Positions 9,309 to 17,802 of a DNA stretch of 64,000 nucleotides are shown in pieces (position 1 is the first letter of the stretch; each line of letters starts with the position of its first letter). Under the pieces are notes generated by a model. The model was given only the letters and a program-made list of their open reading frames with translations. It did no database searches and had not been told where the DNA came from. Source of the stretch: WLJO01 sp945889085 (GTDB lineage: Bacteria; Actinomycetota; Acidimicrobiia; Acidimicrobiales; Ilumatobacteraceae); assembly GCA_945889085.1 (NCBI GenBank), contig CAMDBM010000005.1, forward strand, positions 14,661 to 78,660, in the 5' to 3' direction. The position numbers were made by a program, and so were the translations under genes.

Positions 9309-9830
9309 ATGACGGACGCACACGTTCACGAAACCGGGTCGTGCCCGGCGTGTCAATTGATCGATGGCATCGACGGGCTGCAGGACGGCAAGATGTTCAA
9401 GCTCGGCCACTGGCGTGTCGCGGACGAGCACGTGCGTTTCGAAGGGATGCGGGCGGTGCAGGACCGATCGGCGGACCGGATTACCGGGTTCGCGGGGTCA
9501 CTTCGATTCGTCTACCTCCATATCGTGTGGTTCGGTCTCTGGATCGCCGTGAATGTGGGGCTCATCGGGGCAGCAGCACGGTTCGACAGGTTCCCGTTCG
9601 GCCTCCTCACGATGGTCGTGAGCCTCGAGGCAATCTTCCTGTCCTCCTTCGTGATGGTGAGCCAGAACCGCCAGGCGCTGCGCTCGGAGATCCGGGCCCA
9701 GGTGGACTTCGAGTCCAACCTGCAGTCGCTCATCTGGAGTGTCCACATCGGCCAGAAGCTTGGCCTCGACATCAACCACATCGAGGAGCTGTGTCGGGAT
9801 GTGGTCTCGGAGTCGCGAGAGACGCGATGA
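9309..9830 (+). CDS. DUF1003 membrane protein
   Basis: A 173-residue protein with two central membrane helices (about 62-83 and 94-112) and charged ends. The DUF1003 pattern is clear: ADRITGFAGSLRFVYLHIVW, then a segment like MVSQNRQALRSEIRAQVD and a C-terminal helix. The N terminus holds a CPAC pair (CPACQLIDGIDG), which could bind metal or be redox-active. The biochemical role of the family is unknown to me. TAATCT at 9297-9302 ends six bases before the ATG, predicting a leaderless mRNA separate from the acyltransferase transcript. Its stop overlaps the start of the next gene by ATGA. Confidence 0.85.
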   Translation: MTDAHVHETGSCPACQLIDGIDGLQDGKMFKLGHWRVADEHVRFEGMRAVQDRSADRITGFAGSLRFVYLHIVWFGLWIAVNVGLIGAAARFDRFPFGLLTMVVSLEAIFLSSFVMVSQNRQALRSEIRAQVDFESNLQSLIWSVHIGQKLGLDINHIEELCRDVVSESRETR

Positions 9831-11020
9831 GCGGCCGCAGGATCCTCGTCGTCGAGGAGAACGCACACCGCGCCGATGGTCACCTTCCGGTGCTCTTCGC
9901 GGACCTCGCAGTGAATTTGGCGGCAGCGGGCTGTGAGGTAACGGTTCTCACGCGGTTCGGGTGGCTCCACGAGAACCCCGCACAGCCAGCCTCGTTCCGA
10001 TTGGCTCGGCCGGGCCGGGTCGCAGTTGCCGTCACGCGACTGGGGTCGGTGCTTGCGCTCGTCAGCCCCCGCCCGCTCGGCAGGCGCCTGCGTATACACC
10101 TCGGTGATCTCGCGTTCACGCTCAGCGCACGTCGTCTGGCCCACCGCTTGGGGGCCGAGGTGATCGTGGTGTCGGTTCGTCGGCAGTCCTACCTCATGCT
10201 CTCGCTCGTCGGTGCAGGGCGGTGGATCGTCTATCAGTTCGTCGGCCCCCGGCCGATCGGTCTGCCTCGGGTGCAGCGGGTGATGGTTCGCGTCATCCGG
10301 TCCGCAGAGCGCTCGCGGCGTTCAAACGGGGCCGGAATGGTGATCGCGTGCAACAGCGAGGCGATCCGCCGGGCATGGGAGGACTCGAGCCTCGGGCTCG
10401 AATCGGCGCGGATCAACTTCGCGAGCAGTCGGCAGCAGCGAGCAATTCCTGATGCGCGCGAACAACTGGGCCTCCGCCCGGACTGGAAGATCGCTCTCGT
10501 CTTCGGCACCGAACACGAGGGCAAGAGTCCCGAGGTGGTGTTCGACACCTTTGCAGAACTGGAACGGACGGGGGCCCTGCCCGAGTGGCACCTGCTGGTT
10601 GTCGGGAAGGTTGCCGGGCGCCTCGAGCGCTGGAGGCCGGGCACCGGCGCCGGAACGGAACGGATCCATGTACTGCCGGGGTACCAGAGCGAGGAGATAC
10701 GCGACCTCGTGCACGCCGCGGTTGACGTTCAGGTGCTCAGTTTCGCCCCGGGGTGGGATCTTGATTCCGGCGTGCTCGGTGATGCGATCGCATGGGGACT
10801 CCCGGTGCTCTGCTCCACCGGCAACCAGACCGCAGCGGAGGTTGAGCGACTCGGCGTAGGTCGCCTCTTCGAACGGGGCAACGCCACGTCGTTGCGCTCT
10901 GCCCTGATCGCTTTGCCCGAGACGCTCGCTGCGGAGGTCTGGGATGTGGCGCGTGCAGAGTGGGGCGGCGCGGCGAACGCTGCGAGCCATCTGGCGCTCC
11001 TCGATTCGCTCGGGTCGTAA
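9827..11020 (+). CDS. GT-B-fold glycosyltransferase (family 4-like)
   Basis: A 397-residue protein with a two-Rossmann layout. The N-terminal half has RRILVVEENAHRADGHLPVL and VTVLTRFGWL. The C-terminal half has ALVFGTEHEGKSPEVV, HLLVVGKVAGRL, IHVLPGYQSEEIRDLVHAA and the donor-site region AIAWGLPVLCS. The usual E-x7-E motif is weak (SFAPGWDLDSGVLGDAIAWG), so the family assignment is to the GT4 type in general, with sugar donor unknown. Translation starts at the ATG that overlaps the DUF1003 stop (ATGA). A longer reading from 9158 is out of frame with upstream coding and was rejected. It probably works with the GT2 and acyltransferase genes on a surface glycan. Confidence 0.78.
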   Translation: MSGRRILVVEENAHRADGHLPVLFADLAVNLAAAGCEVTVLTRFGWLHENPAQPASFRLARPGRVAVAVTRLGSVLALVSPRPLGRRLRIHLGDLAFTLSARRLAHRLGAEVIVVSVRRQSYLMLSLVGAGRWIVYQFVGPRPIGLPRVQRVMVRVIRSAERSRRSNGAGMVIACNSEAIRRAWEDSSLGLESARINFASSRQQRAIPDAREQLGLRPDWKIALVFGTEHEGKSPEVVFDTFAELERTGALPEWHLLVVGKVAGRLERWRPGTGAGTERIHVLPGYQSEEIRDLVHAAVDVQVLSFAPGWDLDSGVLGDAIAWGLPVLCSTGNQTAAEVERLGVGRLFERGNATSLRSALIALPETLAAEVWDVARAEWGGAANAASHLALLDSLGS

Positions 11021-11030
11021 CCTGAGCGCC

Positions 11031-12086
11031 ATGAGCGACGCGCTGTTGGAGACCTTCTCGCTGGGAGCGCCTCCCTGGCCGACGGTGGACCCCTTTCTGT
11101 TCTGTGTGCATCACCTTGACCACTACCCGGCGGGTGACGGACGCTTTGCCCCAGCAGCGTCGCTCGAGGGTCGCAACATCGGGAGCGACTTCTCCAATAC
11201 GGATGGTTGGAGCATGTATCACGGCCAGATCGCCCCCGGGTTTCCCCAGCACCCCCATCGTGGGTTCGAGACGGTGACGTTCGTGCGGCGTGGCCTGATC
11301 GACCACTCCGACTCGCTCGGCGCCTCAGCGCGCTACGGCAACGGCGACGTTCAGTGGATGACCGCAGGCGCGGGGATCGTGCATGCCGAGATGTTCCCCC
11401 TGCTCAACCATGAGGGTTCGAACACCGCAGAGTTTTTCCAGATCTGGGTGAACCTCCGGGCAACCGAGAAGTTCGCGACACCCCACTTCTTGATGTTGTG
11501 GGGTGAGGACATCCCGATCGTCACGTTCCGCGACGGCTCCGGTCGCGCTACCGAAGTGACGGTTGCTGCAGGTTCGCTCGACGGCAACGCCGCGCCTACC
11601 CCGCCCCCGGCCTCGTGGGCAACCAAGCCCAATTCCGACGTGGCGATCTGGCGGATAGCGATGGATCCGGGTGCAACGTGGACACTTCCGGCATCGCAGG
11701 GCACCGAAACGCTACGGGTGCTCTACGTCTTCGAGGGCAACGGGTTGACGGTCCAGGACGAGCAACTCGGTGGCGGCCGCGGCGCGCTCTTGCGCGGTCC
11801 GCAGGACGTCACGCTTGTTGCCGGCGACACCGAGGTGCAGATGCTGATGCTGCAAGGAGCGCCGATTGGCGAGCCGGTTGTGCAGTACGGGCCATTCGTG
11901 ATGAATGACCGTGCGGGGATCGAGCAGGCCTTCGCCGACTATCGCCGGACCGGTTTCGGGGGCTGGCCGTGGCCGGTCGACGACCCGGTGCACGGGTACG
12001 AGGGCCGGTTCGCCCGGCGCGCGGACGGGACGGTTGAGCGCCCTCCATCGGCGTTCTCGGTACCGCAACCGCCGCTTCGCCCGTAA
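11031..12086 (+). CDS. Pirin-family bicupin protein
   Basis: A 351-residue double-cupin protein. The N-terminal cupin holds the pirin metal motifs: PHPHRGFETVTFV-like residues at QHPHRGFETVTFV, then the segment around DVQWMTAGAGIVHAEM. Together these give three His and one Glu for an Fe or similar metal. The C-terminal cupin is followed by a long tail (GGWPWPVDDPVHGYEGRFAR) common in bacterial pirins. Family members include quercetin 2,3-dioxygenases and redox-sensing regulators, and the sequence does not decide between them. TAACCT (11018-11023) overlaps the upstream stop codon and ends seven bases before the ATG, predicting a leaderless transcript. Confidence 0.88.
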   Translation: MSDALLETFSLGAPPWPTVDPFLFCVHHLDHYPAGDGRFAPAASLEGRNIGSDFSNTDGWSMYHGQIAPGFPQHPHRGFETVTFVRRGLIDHSDSLGASARYGNGDVQWMTAGAGIVHAEMFPLLNHEGSNTAEFFQIWVNLRATEKFATPHFLMLWGEDIPIVTFRDGSGRATEVTVAAGSLDGNAAPTPPPASWATKPNSDVAIWRIAMDPGATWTLPASQGTETLRVLYVFEGNGLTVQDEQLGGGRGALLRGPQDVTLVAGDTEVQMLMLQGAPIGEPVVQYGPFVMNDRAGIEQAFADYRRTGFGGWPWPVDDPVHGYEGRFARRADGTVERPPSAFSVPQPPLRP

Positions 12087-12173
12087 CGAGTCGGTACCGA
12101 GAACGGGTGGGTTCAGCGGGGGAAACGGGCCTTGACCGCGCAGATCAGTGTGCCGGGCTCGGCGTCACCCGGC

Positions 12174-12191
12174 CGGGGCCGGAGGGCCCCG
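12174..12191. terminator. Candidate bidirectional terminator hairpin
   Basis: CGGGGCC (12174-12180) and GGCCCCG (12185-12191) form a perfect 7-bp stem around a GGAG loop. It lies between the converging pirin and amidohydrolase genes. There is no U-tract on either side, as is common for actinobacterial terminators, so the call is by position and stem strength. Confidence 0.4.
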
Positions 12192-12194
12192 TGG

Positions 12195-13385
12195 TCAGAG
12201 ACCGAACAGCGAGCGGGCGTTGTCCCCGATGAACTTGCTGCGGTCCTCGGGTCGGAACATCGACACGAGCTCGTTTAGGTCGTGCACGTACTCGGGTGTG
12301 TGATCTGCGTGAGGGAAGTCCGAGGCCCAGAGGAACCGGTCAACCCCATAGCGGTCAGCGAGCGCAGGGATCGTGCGCTCGTCAGGGTCACAACTGATCC
12401 AGCACTGTGTGCGGAAGTAGTGGCTCGGGGGGTTCTTGAGCGGCACTGCCCCGCCGATGAACGTGTGGGAGTACACGGCGTCCATCCGGTCGAGCCAGTA
12501 GCCGATCCAACCGGCTCCCGACTCGAGCACGAGGATCTTCAGCTCGGGGAACTGGTCGAACACGCCGTAGTCGAACAGCGTCGTGAACTGGTGCCGCACG
12601 CCGTCGGCGCCCTGTACGGACGCAAGGAGGCGCAACTGCTTGACGTTCTCCCACGAGCCCATCCGTGTGCCTTTGGTCCACTGCGGCTCAAACGTCGGGT
12701 GGATGGCGAGTGGCACGCCGAGGTCCTGCGCAGCAGCGAATACGGGGCTGTTGTCCGGGTGACCGAGGGGCCTGCCGTCATGGGTGAACGGGGCGACGTA
12801 GCCACCCTTTGCTCCCGCCCGGACGGCGCGTCGCAGTTCACGGGCGGCTGCCTCGGGATCGGAGAGGGACAGGTGAGCGGTTGCCACGAGCCGGTCCGAC
12901 CCGGAGCAGAACTCGCAGATCCAGCGGTTGTACGCGGTGGTGTACGCCTGGGAGAGCGCAGGGTCCACGATCTCGGCCTCCCAGAGCAGGCCGACGGTGG
13001 TGTACAGGATGGCGATGTCGATGTTCTCCGCATCGAGCACATCGAGCCGTTGGCCTGGGTCCATCGAGCCGTACGGGGCTTCGGTGAGGTACGTGCGATC
13101 GGGGTCCTTCATGATGTCCATGAAGTCCGGCGCCCCCATCGAGCCGAGGGTGGACACGAAACCCCGTCGGCTCATCTGTGAGCGCAGGCCGTTGAGCTGT
13201 AGTTCCTCGAGACCCTGCTCGTCGGGCACGATTCGCAGCGCGCGGTCCCGGTACTGCGGATCGATGTAGTCCACCCAGAGGTCCGGTGGCTCGAGGATGT
13301 GCCCGTCGGCGTCGACTGCACCGTCGACCTCGACCCGGTGTGCGGTATGCATCGGCTTCTGTGCCGGTATGGCCACGGTCGGCAT
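12195..13385 (-). CDS. Amidohydrolase-2 family metal-dependent hydrolase/decarboxylase
   Basis: A 396-residue TIM-barrel protein of the amidohydrolase-2 family. VDADGHILEPPDLW supplies the first metal-binding D-x-H, AIHPTFEP the barrel histidine, and FLWASDFPHADHTPEY the C-terminal Asp-His. NAEN-like DNARSLFGL closes the chain, typical of the ACMS-decarboxylase-like and predicted metal-dependent hydrolase group found in actinobacterial catabolic clusters. The reaction may be hydrolysis or decarboxylation of a ring-cleavage product. GAGGGGG stands seven bases before the ATG. It is divergent from the carotenoid oxygenase gene, about 110 bases apart. Confidence 0.87.
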   Translation of the reverse strand: MPTVAIPAQKPMHTAHRVEVDGAVDADGHILEPPDLWVDYIDPQYRDRALRIVPDEQGLEELQLNGLRSQMSRRGFVSTLGSMGAPDFMDIMKDPDRTYLTEAPYGSMDPGQRLDVLDAENIDIAILYTTVGLLWEAEIVDPALSQAYTTAYNRWICEFCSGSDRLVATAHLSLSDPEAAARELRRAVRAGAKGGYVAPFTHDGRPLGHPDNSPVFAAAQDLGVPLAIHPTFEPQWTKGTRMGSWENVKQLRLLASVQGADGVRHQFTTLFDYGVFDQFPELKILVLESGAGWIGYWLDRMDAVYSHTFIGGAVPLKNPPSHYFRTQCWISCDPDERTIPALADRYGVDRFLWASDFPHADHTPEYVHDLNELVSMFRPEDRSKFIGDNARSLFGL

Positions 13386-13461
13386 TGCTCAACCCCCTCG
13401 TCCCGACGTCCCCAGCGTCGCTTCCCGGACCCTAGCCTCCCCCGGCACGCGGTCGCATGGG

Positions 13462-13467
13462 TAGAGT
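13462..13467 (+). promoter_or_regulatory. Candidate -10 box for the carotenoid oxygenase gene
   Basis: TAGAGT fits TANNNT and would start transcription near 13474, giving a leader of roughly 20-35 bases depending on whether the ATG at 13495 or 13510 is used. Confidence 0.35.
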
Positions 13468-13494
13468 TCGGCCACGCGACCGGTTGGTCCTGGA

Positions 13495-14853
13495 ATGGGG
13501 GTTCTGGACATGGCGATGACGGACGACACGCCGATGCACCTGCGGGGGAACGGCGCGCCGACCTCCGAGGAGCACACGCTGCTCGATCTGGAGGTACAGG
13601 GATCGCTCCCTGCCGAGCTAGACGGCCGGTACCTCCGCAACGGGGCGAACCCGATCACGGGGATGAGCGAGCACCCGTTCTTCGGCGACGGCATGGTGCA
13701 CGGCATCCGTGTGCGAGACGGTCGGGCCGAGTGGTACCGGAACCGCTTCGTGCGTACCCCGTTCTTCGAGAACCATGGGCTGAACATCATGGACCCGGCC
13801 GTCATGCTCGACATGAGGTGCTCCAAGGCCAACACCCACGTGGTGGGTCACGCCGGGAAGTTCTACGCGCTCGAGGAGGGACACTTCCCGTACGTGCTCG
13901 ACGGCAACCTCGACACCGTCGGTGCGACTGATTTCGGCGGCCGCCTCAAGGGTTCGTTCACGGCTCACCCGAAGGTGTGCCCGACCACGGGGGAGATGGT
14001 GGCCTTCGGCTATTCGTTCCTCGAGCCGTACCTCACCTACCTCCGGGTGTCGGCAACCGGCGAACTTGCTCAGGTGGAGAACATCACCGTCGGCGCGCCA
14101 ACGATGATGCACGACTTCAACGTCACGCAGAACCACGTGGTGTTCATGGACCTCCCTGCGGTGTTCAGCCTCGAGGCGGCGATGAAGGGTGACATGCCCA
14201 TCCGGTGGGACGAGAACTATCAGGCGCGTCTCGGGGTGATGCCGCGCACTGGCACCGATGCCGACGTGAAGTGGTACGACATCAACCCCTGCTACGTGTT
14301 CCACCCGATGAACTCCTACGAGGACGGTGACCGGATCATCCTCGACGTTGCCCGCTTCCCGTACATGTGGAAGTCGAGCGGCGTCGACTTCCCCAAGCCG
14401 TACCTCTGGCGCTTCACCATCGACACGGTCAGCGGCAGGGTGCACGAGGAGCAGGTGGACGACCGCAGCGCGGAGTTCCCTCGTGTGGCAGACGCGAACA
14501 TTGCGAGGCCGCACCGCTACGGCTACATGATGTCGGCATCGGGCCGCCCGGACCACCCAGAGGAGCAGGCCGGCGCGATCCTGAAGTACGACCGCCAGTC
14601 GGGCACGCGGTCGTCGATCGAGTTCGACCGCGGCCGCGTTGGCGGCGAGCCGGTGTTCGCCCCTGCTGCGAATGCGAAGCACGAGGATGACGGCTATCTC
14701 ATGACGTTCGTGTACGACGCTGCGACGGACTCGAGCGAGTACGTCGTGTACGACGCCGCCTCGATGGACAACGAGCCCCTTGCACGGGTAGGGCTGCCGC
14801 GCGTGCCGTCCGGCTTCCACGGCAGCTGGGTCCCGTCGTCGGTCGCCGACTGA
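13495..14853 (+). CDS. Carotenoid cleavage oxygenase (RPE65/CCD family)
   Basis: A 452-residue non-heme iron dioxygenase of the seven-bladed beta-propeller family that cleaves C=C bonds in carotenoids, stilbenes or lignin-derived compounds. The four iron-binding histidines are visible at about 158 (FTAHPKV), 206 (MMHDFNVT), 270 (YVFHPMNSYE) and 442 (GFHGSWVP). The opening RYLRNGANPITGMSEHPFFGDGM-like region is also typical. The starts at 13495, 13510 or 13516 are all in frame, and the exact one is uncertain. The sulfatase gene follows after six bases, so the two are probably co-transcribed and may act on the same exogenous compound. Confidence 0.92.
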   Translation: MGVLDMAMTDDTPMHLRGNGAPTSEEHTLLDLEVQGSLPAELDGRYLRNGANPITGMSEHPFFGDGMVHGIRVRDGRAEWYRNRFVRTPFFENHGLNIMDPAVMLDMRCSKANTHVVGHAGKFYALEEGHFPYVLDGNLDTVGATDFGGRLKGSFTAHPKVCPTTGEMVAFGYSFLEPYLTYLRVSATGELAQVENITVGAPTMMHDFNVTQNHVVFMDLPAVFSLEAAMKGDMPIRWDENYQARLGVMPRTGTDADVKWYDINPCYVFHPMNSYEDGDRIILDVARFPYMWKSSGVDFPKPYLWRFTIDTVSGRVHEEQVDDRSAEFPRVADANIARPHRYGYMMSASGRPDHPEEQAGAILKYDRQSGTRSSIEFDRGRVGGEPVFAPAANAKHEDDGYLMTFVYDAATDSSEYVVYDAASMDNEPLARVGLPRVPSGFHGSWVPSSVAD

Positions 14854-14859
14854 ACCCGG

Positions 14860-16323
14860 ATGCCTGCTGACGCTACGGGTAGGCGCCCGAACGTCCTGCT
14901 CATCACCCTCGACCAGTTCCGGTCGGATTCGATGTCCTGTGCCGGCCACCCGCTGGTGCGCACCCCGAACCTGGACCGTCTGGCGGCGTCGGGGGTCCGT
15001 TTCGCACAGCACTACGCCCAGGCGGCACCGTGCTCACCCGGGCGTGCCTCGCTGTACACGGGCATGTACCAGATGAACCATCGCGTGGTCGCGAACGGCA
15101 CCCCGCTCGACGCGCGGTTCGACAACGTGGCGCTCATGGCCCGTCGCGCCGGCTATTCGCCCGTGCTGTTTGGATACACGGACCAGGGGGTCGACCCGCG
15201 CATAACCGACGGGGGTGACGACCCGCGGCTGTCGACGTTCGAGGGCGTACTGCCCGGATTCGACGTGGGCACGCTGCTCATCACGGACCACGAACCGTGG
15301 ATGGAGTGGTTGCGCTCGCTCGGCCATGACGTGCAGGACCCGATGGAAGCGCTCCGCACGGAGAACCAGCGGCCCTCGACACATTCGCTCTCCACCTTCA
15401 CGACCGACTGCGTCCTCGCGTGGTTGGACTCGCGTGGTTCCGCCGAGCCGTGGTTCGCGCATCTGTCGTACCTCCGTCCGCACCCGCCGTTCTCCGCGGC
15501 CGGCGAGTACAGCACGATGTACGACCCCGATGCGTGCGCAGAGCCGCTCCCGATCCCCGCAGACCCGCACCCGCTCCACGCGCTCGTGCTGGCGGACCCG
15601 CGGGCAGCCGCACCGACGGATCCAATGGAGATGCGCAGGCTCCGGGCTCAGTACTACGGGATGATCTCTGAGGTCGACGCCCAACTCGGTCGGATCTGGG
15701 ATCGTCTGCTCGCGGACGGTTCGTGGGACAACACGGTTGTCGTCGTCACGGCGGACCACGCGGAGCAACTCGGCGATCAGGGACTCCTTGGCAAACTCGG
15801 CTTCTTCGACTCGAGTTATCACATCCTCGGGATCGTGAGGGACCCGAGCCGAGCGGCAGCACACGGAACGGTGGTGGACTCCTTCACCGAGAACGTCGAC
15901 GTGCTCCCCACGCTGTGCGGGCTGATCGGCGAGCCCGTGCCGGCGCAGGTGGACGGGCACTCGCTCCTCCCGTTCCTCGACGGTGGGGAGCCCGAGGGTT
16001 GGCGCAGCGCCGCGCACTACGAATTCGACTGGAGCGACGTGTTCATCCGGTCCGACCCCGCGAGATGGCCATGGGACCGCCGCTTGGCGGAGTGCAACCT
16101 TGCCGTTCGACGGTCCGCGGACCTCGCCTACGTCCAGTTCGGTGACGGGTCATGGCGCTGTTTCGACGTCGCAGCCGACGCTGGTTGGGCGACAACCGTT
16201 GTCGATCCTTCGGTCGTGCTCGCGGAGGCCCAGCAGATGCTCCTCTGGCGGTCCCGACACACAGACCGCACGCTCACCGGGATGCTGCTCGAGGACGGTG
16301 GGATTGGACGACACCCCTCCTGA
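14860..16323 (+). CDS. Type I sulfatase / phosphonate monoester hydrolase family enzyme
   Basis: A 487-residue cytoplasmic alkaline-phosphatase-superfamily hydrolase. NVLLITLDQFRSDSM gives the first metal aspartates. APCSPGRASLYTG is the CxPxR sulfatase motif whose Cys58 would become formylglycine. VVVVTADHAEQLGD supplies the second metal site, and the C-terminal half is retained. There is no signal peptide. The family hydrolyses sulfate or phosphonate monoesters, and sequence alone does not separate them. The gene is six bases downstream of the carotenoid oxygenase and likely shares its transcript. A formylglycine-generating enzyme would be needed elsewhere in the genome. Confidence 0.88.
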   Translation: MPADATGRRPNVLLITLDQFRSDSMSCAGHPLVRTPNLDRLAASGVRFAQHYAQAAPCSPGRASLYTGMYQMNHRVVANGTPLDARFDNVALMARRAGYSPVLFGYTDQGVDPRITDGGDDPRLSTFEGVLPGFDVGTLLITDHEPWMEWLRSLGHDVQDPMEALRTENQRPSTHSLSTFTTDCVLAWLDSRGSAEPWFAHLSYLRPHPPFSAAGEYSTMYDPDACAEPLPIPADPHPLHALVLADPRAAAPTDPMEMRRLRAQYYGMISEVDAQLGRIWDRLLADGSWDNTVVVVTADHAEQLGDQGLLGKLGFFDSSYHILGIVRDPSRAAAHGTVVDSFTENVDVLPTLCGLIGEPVPAQVDGHSLLPFLDGGEPEGWRSAAHYEFDWSDVFIRSDPARWPWDRRLAECNLAVRRSADLAYVQFGDGSWRCFDVAADAGWATTVVDPSVVLAEAQQMLLWRSRHTDRTLTGMLLEDGGIGRHPS

Positions 16324-16355
16324 CCGGGTGTCGGGCCGGGCCGGGCCCCGGGCGA

Positions 16356-16361
16356 TAGCGT
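16356..16361 (+). promoter_or_regulatory. Candidate -10 box for the importer operon
   Basis: TAGCGT, following a GC-rich stretch at 16331-16352, would start transcription about 30 bases before the ATG at 16397. GGGAG at 16386-16390 can serve as ribosome site. Confidence 0.4.
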
Positions 16362-16396
16362 TGCGGGGTCCGACCCCCGAGCCTTGGGAGAGCGCC

Positions 16397-17773
16397 ATGA
16401 GCACTGCCCGCCGCGCCATCTGTGTGCTGTTGATCTCCGCCGTCGCCGGCGCCGCCTGTGGAGGCTCCGGGAAGCAAGCCGCTCCGACAACGGCGGCCGC
16501 CCCGACCGAGTCGACGGTCGCGCCGGACCCGGGCACGGCCCCGGTTGCCGCTGGCAACTTCGGTGACCTCGTCGGCGTGTGCGGACCCGGCTCGGCCAAG
16601 GGCGCCACGGCCCAAGGTGTGACCGACAGCCAGATCGAGGTGGGCACCGTCTCGGACCCGGGTAACTCGATCATCCCGGGCCTCAACCAGGAACTGTTCG
16701 ACGCGGCTGATGCCTTTGTCGGCTGGTGCAACGGTGCGGGCGGCATCCTCGGCCGAACGATCAAGCTGAACAAGCGTGATGCCAAGCTGATGGAGGCCGG
16801 ACCGCGGACGGTCGAGGCCTGCCAGACCGACTTCATGCTCGTCGGCAACGGCGCAGCGCTGGACGACACGACGGTCAAGCCCCGCACCGAGTGCGGCCTC
16901 GCGGAGATCGCGGCGTACACCGTGTCCACCCGCGCCGGGCGCGCTGCGGACTCGATCCTCGCGATCGTCAATTCCGACTACCAGAGCCACCTCACGGGGA
17001 TCTACCGACAGATCCTCGCCAAGGACCCTGCAGCGATCGCGTTCTTCGGGGAGCTCAACAGTCAGTTGCCGGCGCTCAATGCCTCCGGCAAGCGCAACGC
17101 GCAGGCAGCCGTCGACCTCGGCTTCACACAGGTGTATTACGAGGAGACACCGATGGCGGTGGACAACTGGCGCACCTACGCCGAGAACATCAAGAAGGCC
17201 GGCGTGCAGGTCCTCGCCATGGAGGACACCCCGGAGAACACGGCATCGTTGCTCCGGGCGTTCTCCGACACCGGGTACTTCCCGAAGTACCTCGTGATGG
17301 AGGCCAACCACTACAACGCCAAGTTCATCGAGGAGGCCGGTCCGGTTCTCGACCAGACAGTGGTGCTCATCAACACTGGCCAGGTGCCCTTCGAGTTGTC
17401 GGGGCCGGATTACCCCGCCACGCAGCAACTGATCGGCCTGCTCGAGCAGTATGCAGAGGCCGAGCCACAGGCCCTGGCGATCAATGCGTTCTCGGCGTGG
17501 TTGCTGTGGGCGGTCTCGGCCAAGGCGTGTGGCGACAACCTCACCCGGGCGTGTGTGATGGGCAAGGCCTCGTCGACGACGGTCTGGACAGCGGGTGGGC
17601 TCCATGCCCCGGAGACTCCCGGTAACGGCGGCGGCACGGACAGTGATTGTTTCCTCGCTCTGCAGGCCACGAGCAAGGGGTTCGTCGTGAACTCGGGGTT
17701 CACCAATGCCACCGACGGACTGTTCAACTGCGACCCGAAGAACGTCGCTACGGTCACAGGTTTTGCTCCCTGA
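16397..17773 (+). CDS. Lipoprotein substrate-binding protein of a branched-chain amino-acid-type ABC importer
   Basis: A 458-residue lipoprotein. The signal ends at the lipobox-like AGAAC (Cys about residue 20), followed by a low-complexity Thr/Ala/Pro linker to about 55. The rest is a type I periplasmic-binding fold: SQIEVGTVSDPGNSI, GGILGRTIKL, then VEACQTDFMLVGNGAALDD and FGELNSQLPAL. It would capture an external solute and deliver it to the permease encoded 29 bases downstream. The family includes LivJ-like and amide- or aromatic-binding proteins, so the ligand is unknown. Start choice rests on GGGAG six bases upstream and on the signal peptide. Confidence 0.9.
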   Translation: MSTARRAICVLLISAVAGAACGGSGKQAAPTTAAAPTESTVAPDPGTAPVAAGNFGDLVGVCGPGSAKGATAQGVTDSQIEVGTVSDPGNSIIPGLNQELFDAADAFVGWCNGAGGILGRTIKLNKRDAKLMEAGPRTVEACQTDFMLVGNGAALDDTTVKPRTECGLAEIAAYTVSTRAGRAADSILAIVNSDYQSHLTGIYRQILAKDPAAIAFFGELNSQLPALNASGKRNAQAAVDLGFTQVYYEETPMAVDNWRTYAENIKKAGVQVLAMEDTPENTASLLRAFSDTGYFPKYLVMEANHYNAKFIEEAGPVLDQTVVLINTGQVPFELSGPDYPATQQLIGLLEQYAEAEPQALAINAFSAWLLWAVSAKACGDNLTRACVMGKASSTTVWTAGGLHAPETPGNGGGTDSDCFLALQATSKGFVVNSGFTNATDGLFNCDPKNVATVTGFAP

Positions 17774-17802
17774 CGTGCGAGAATGCTGATCAGGAGTAGC
17801 CG

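Noticed and set aside
16324..16396. GC-rich GGGCC repeats after the sulfatase gene as terminator
   Set aside because: The repeats are overlapping GGGCC units without a stable defined stem-loop; only a -10 box and ribosome site were supported.
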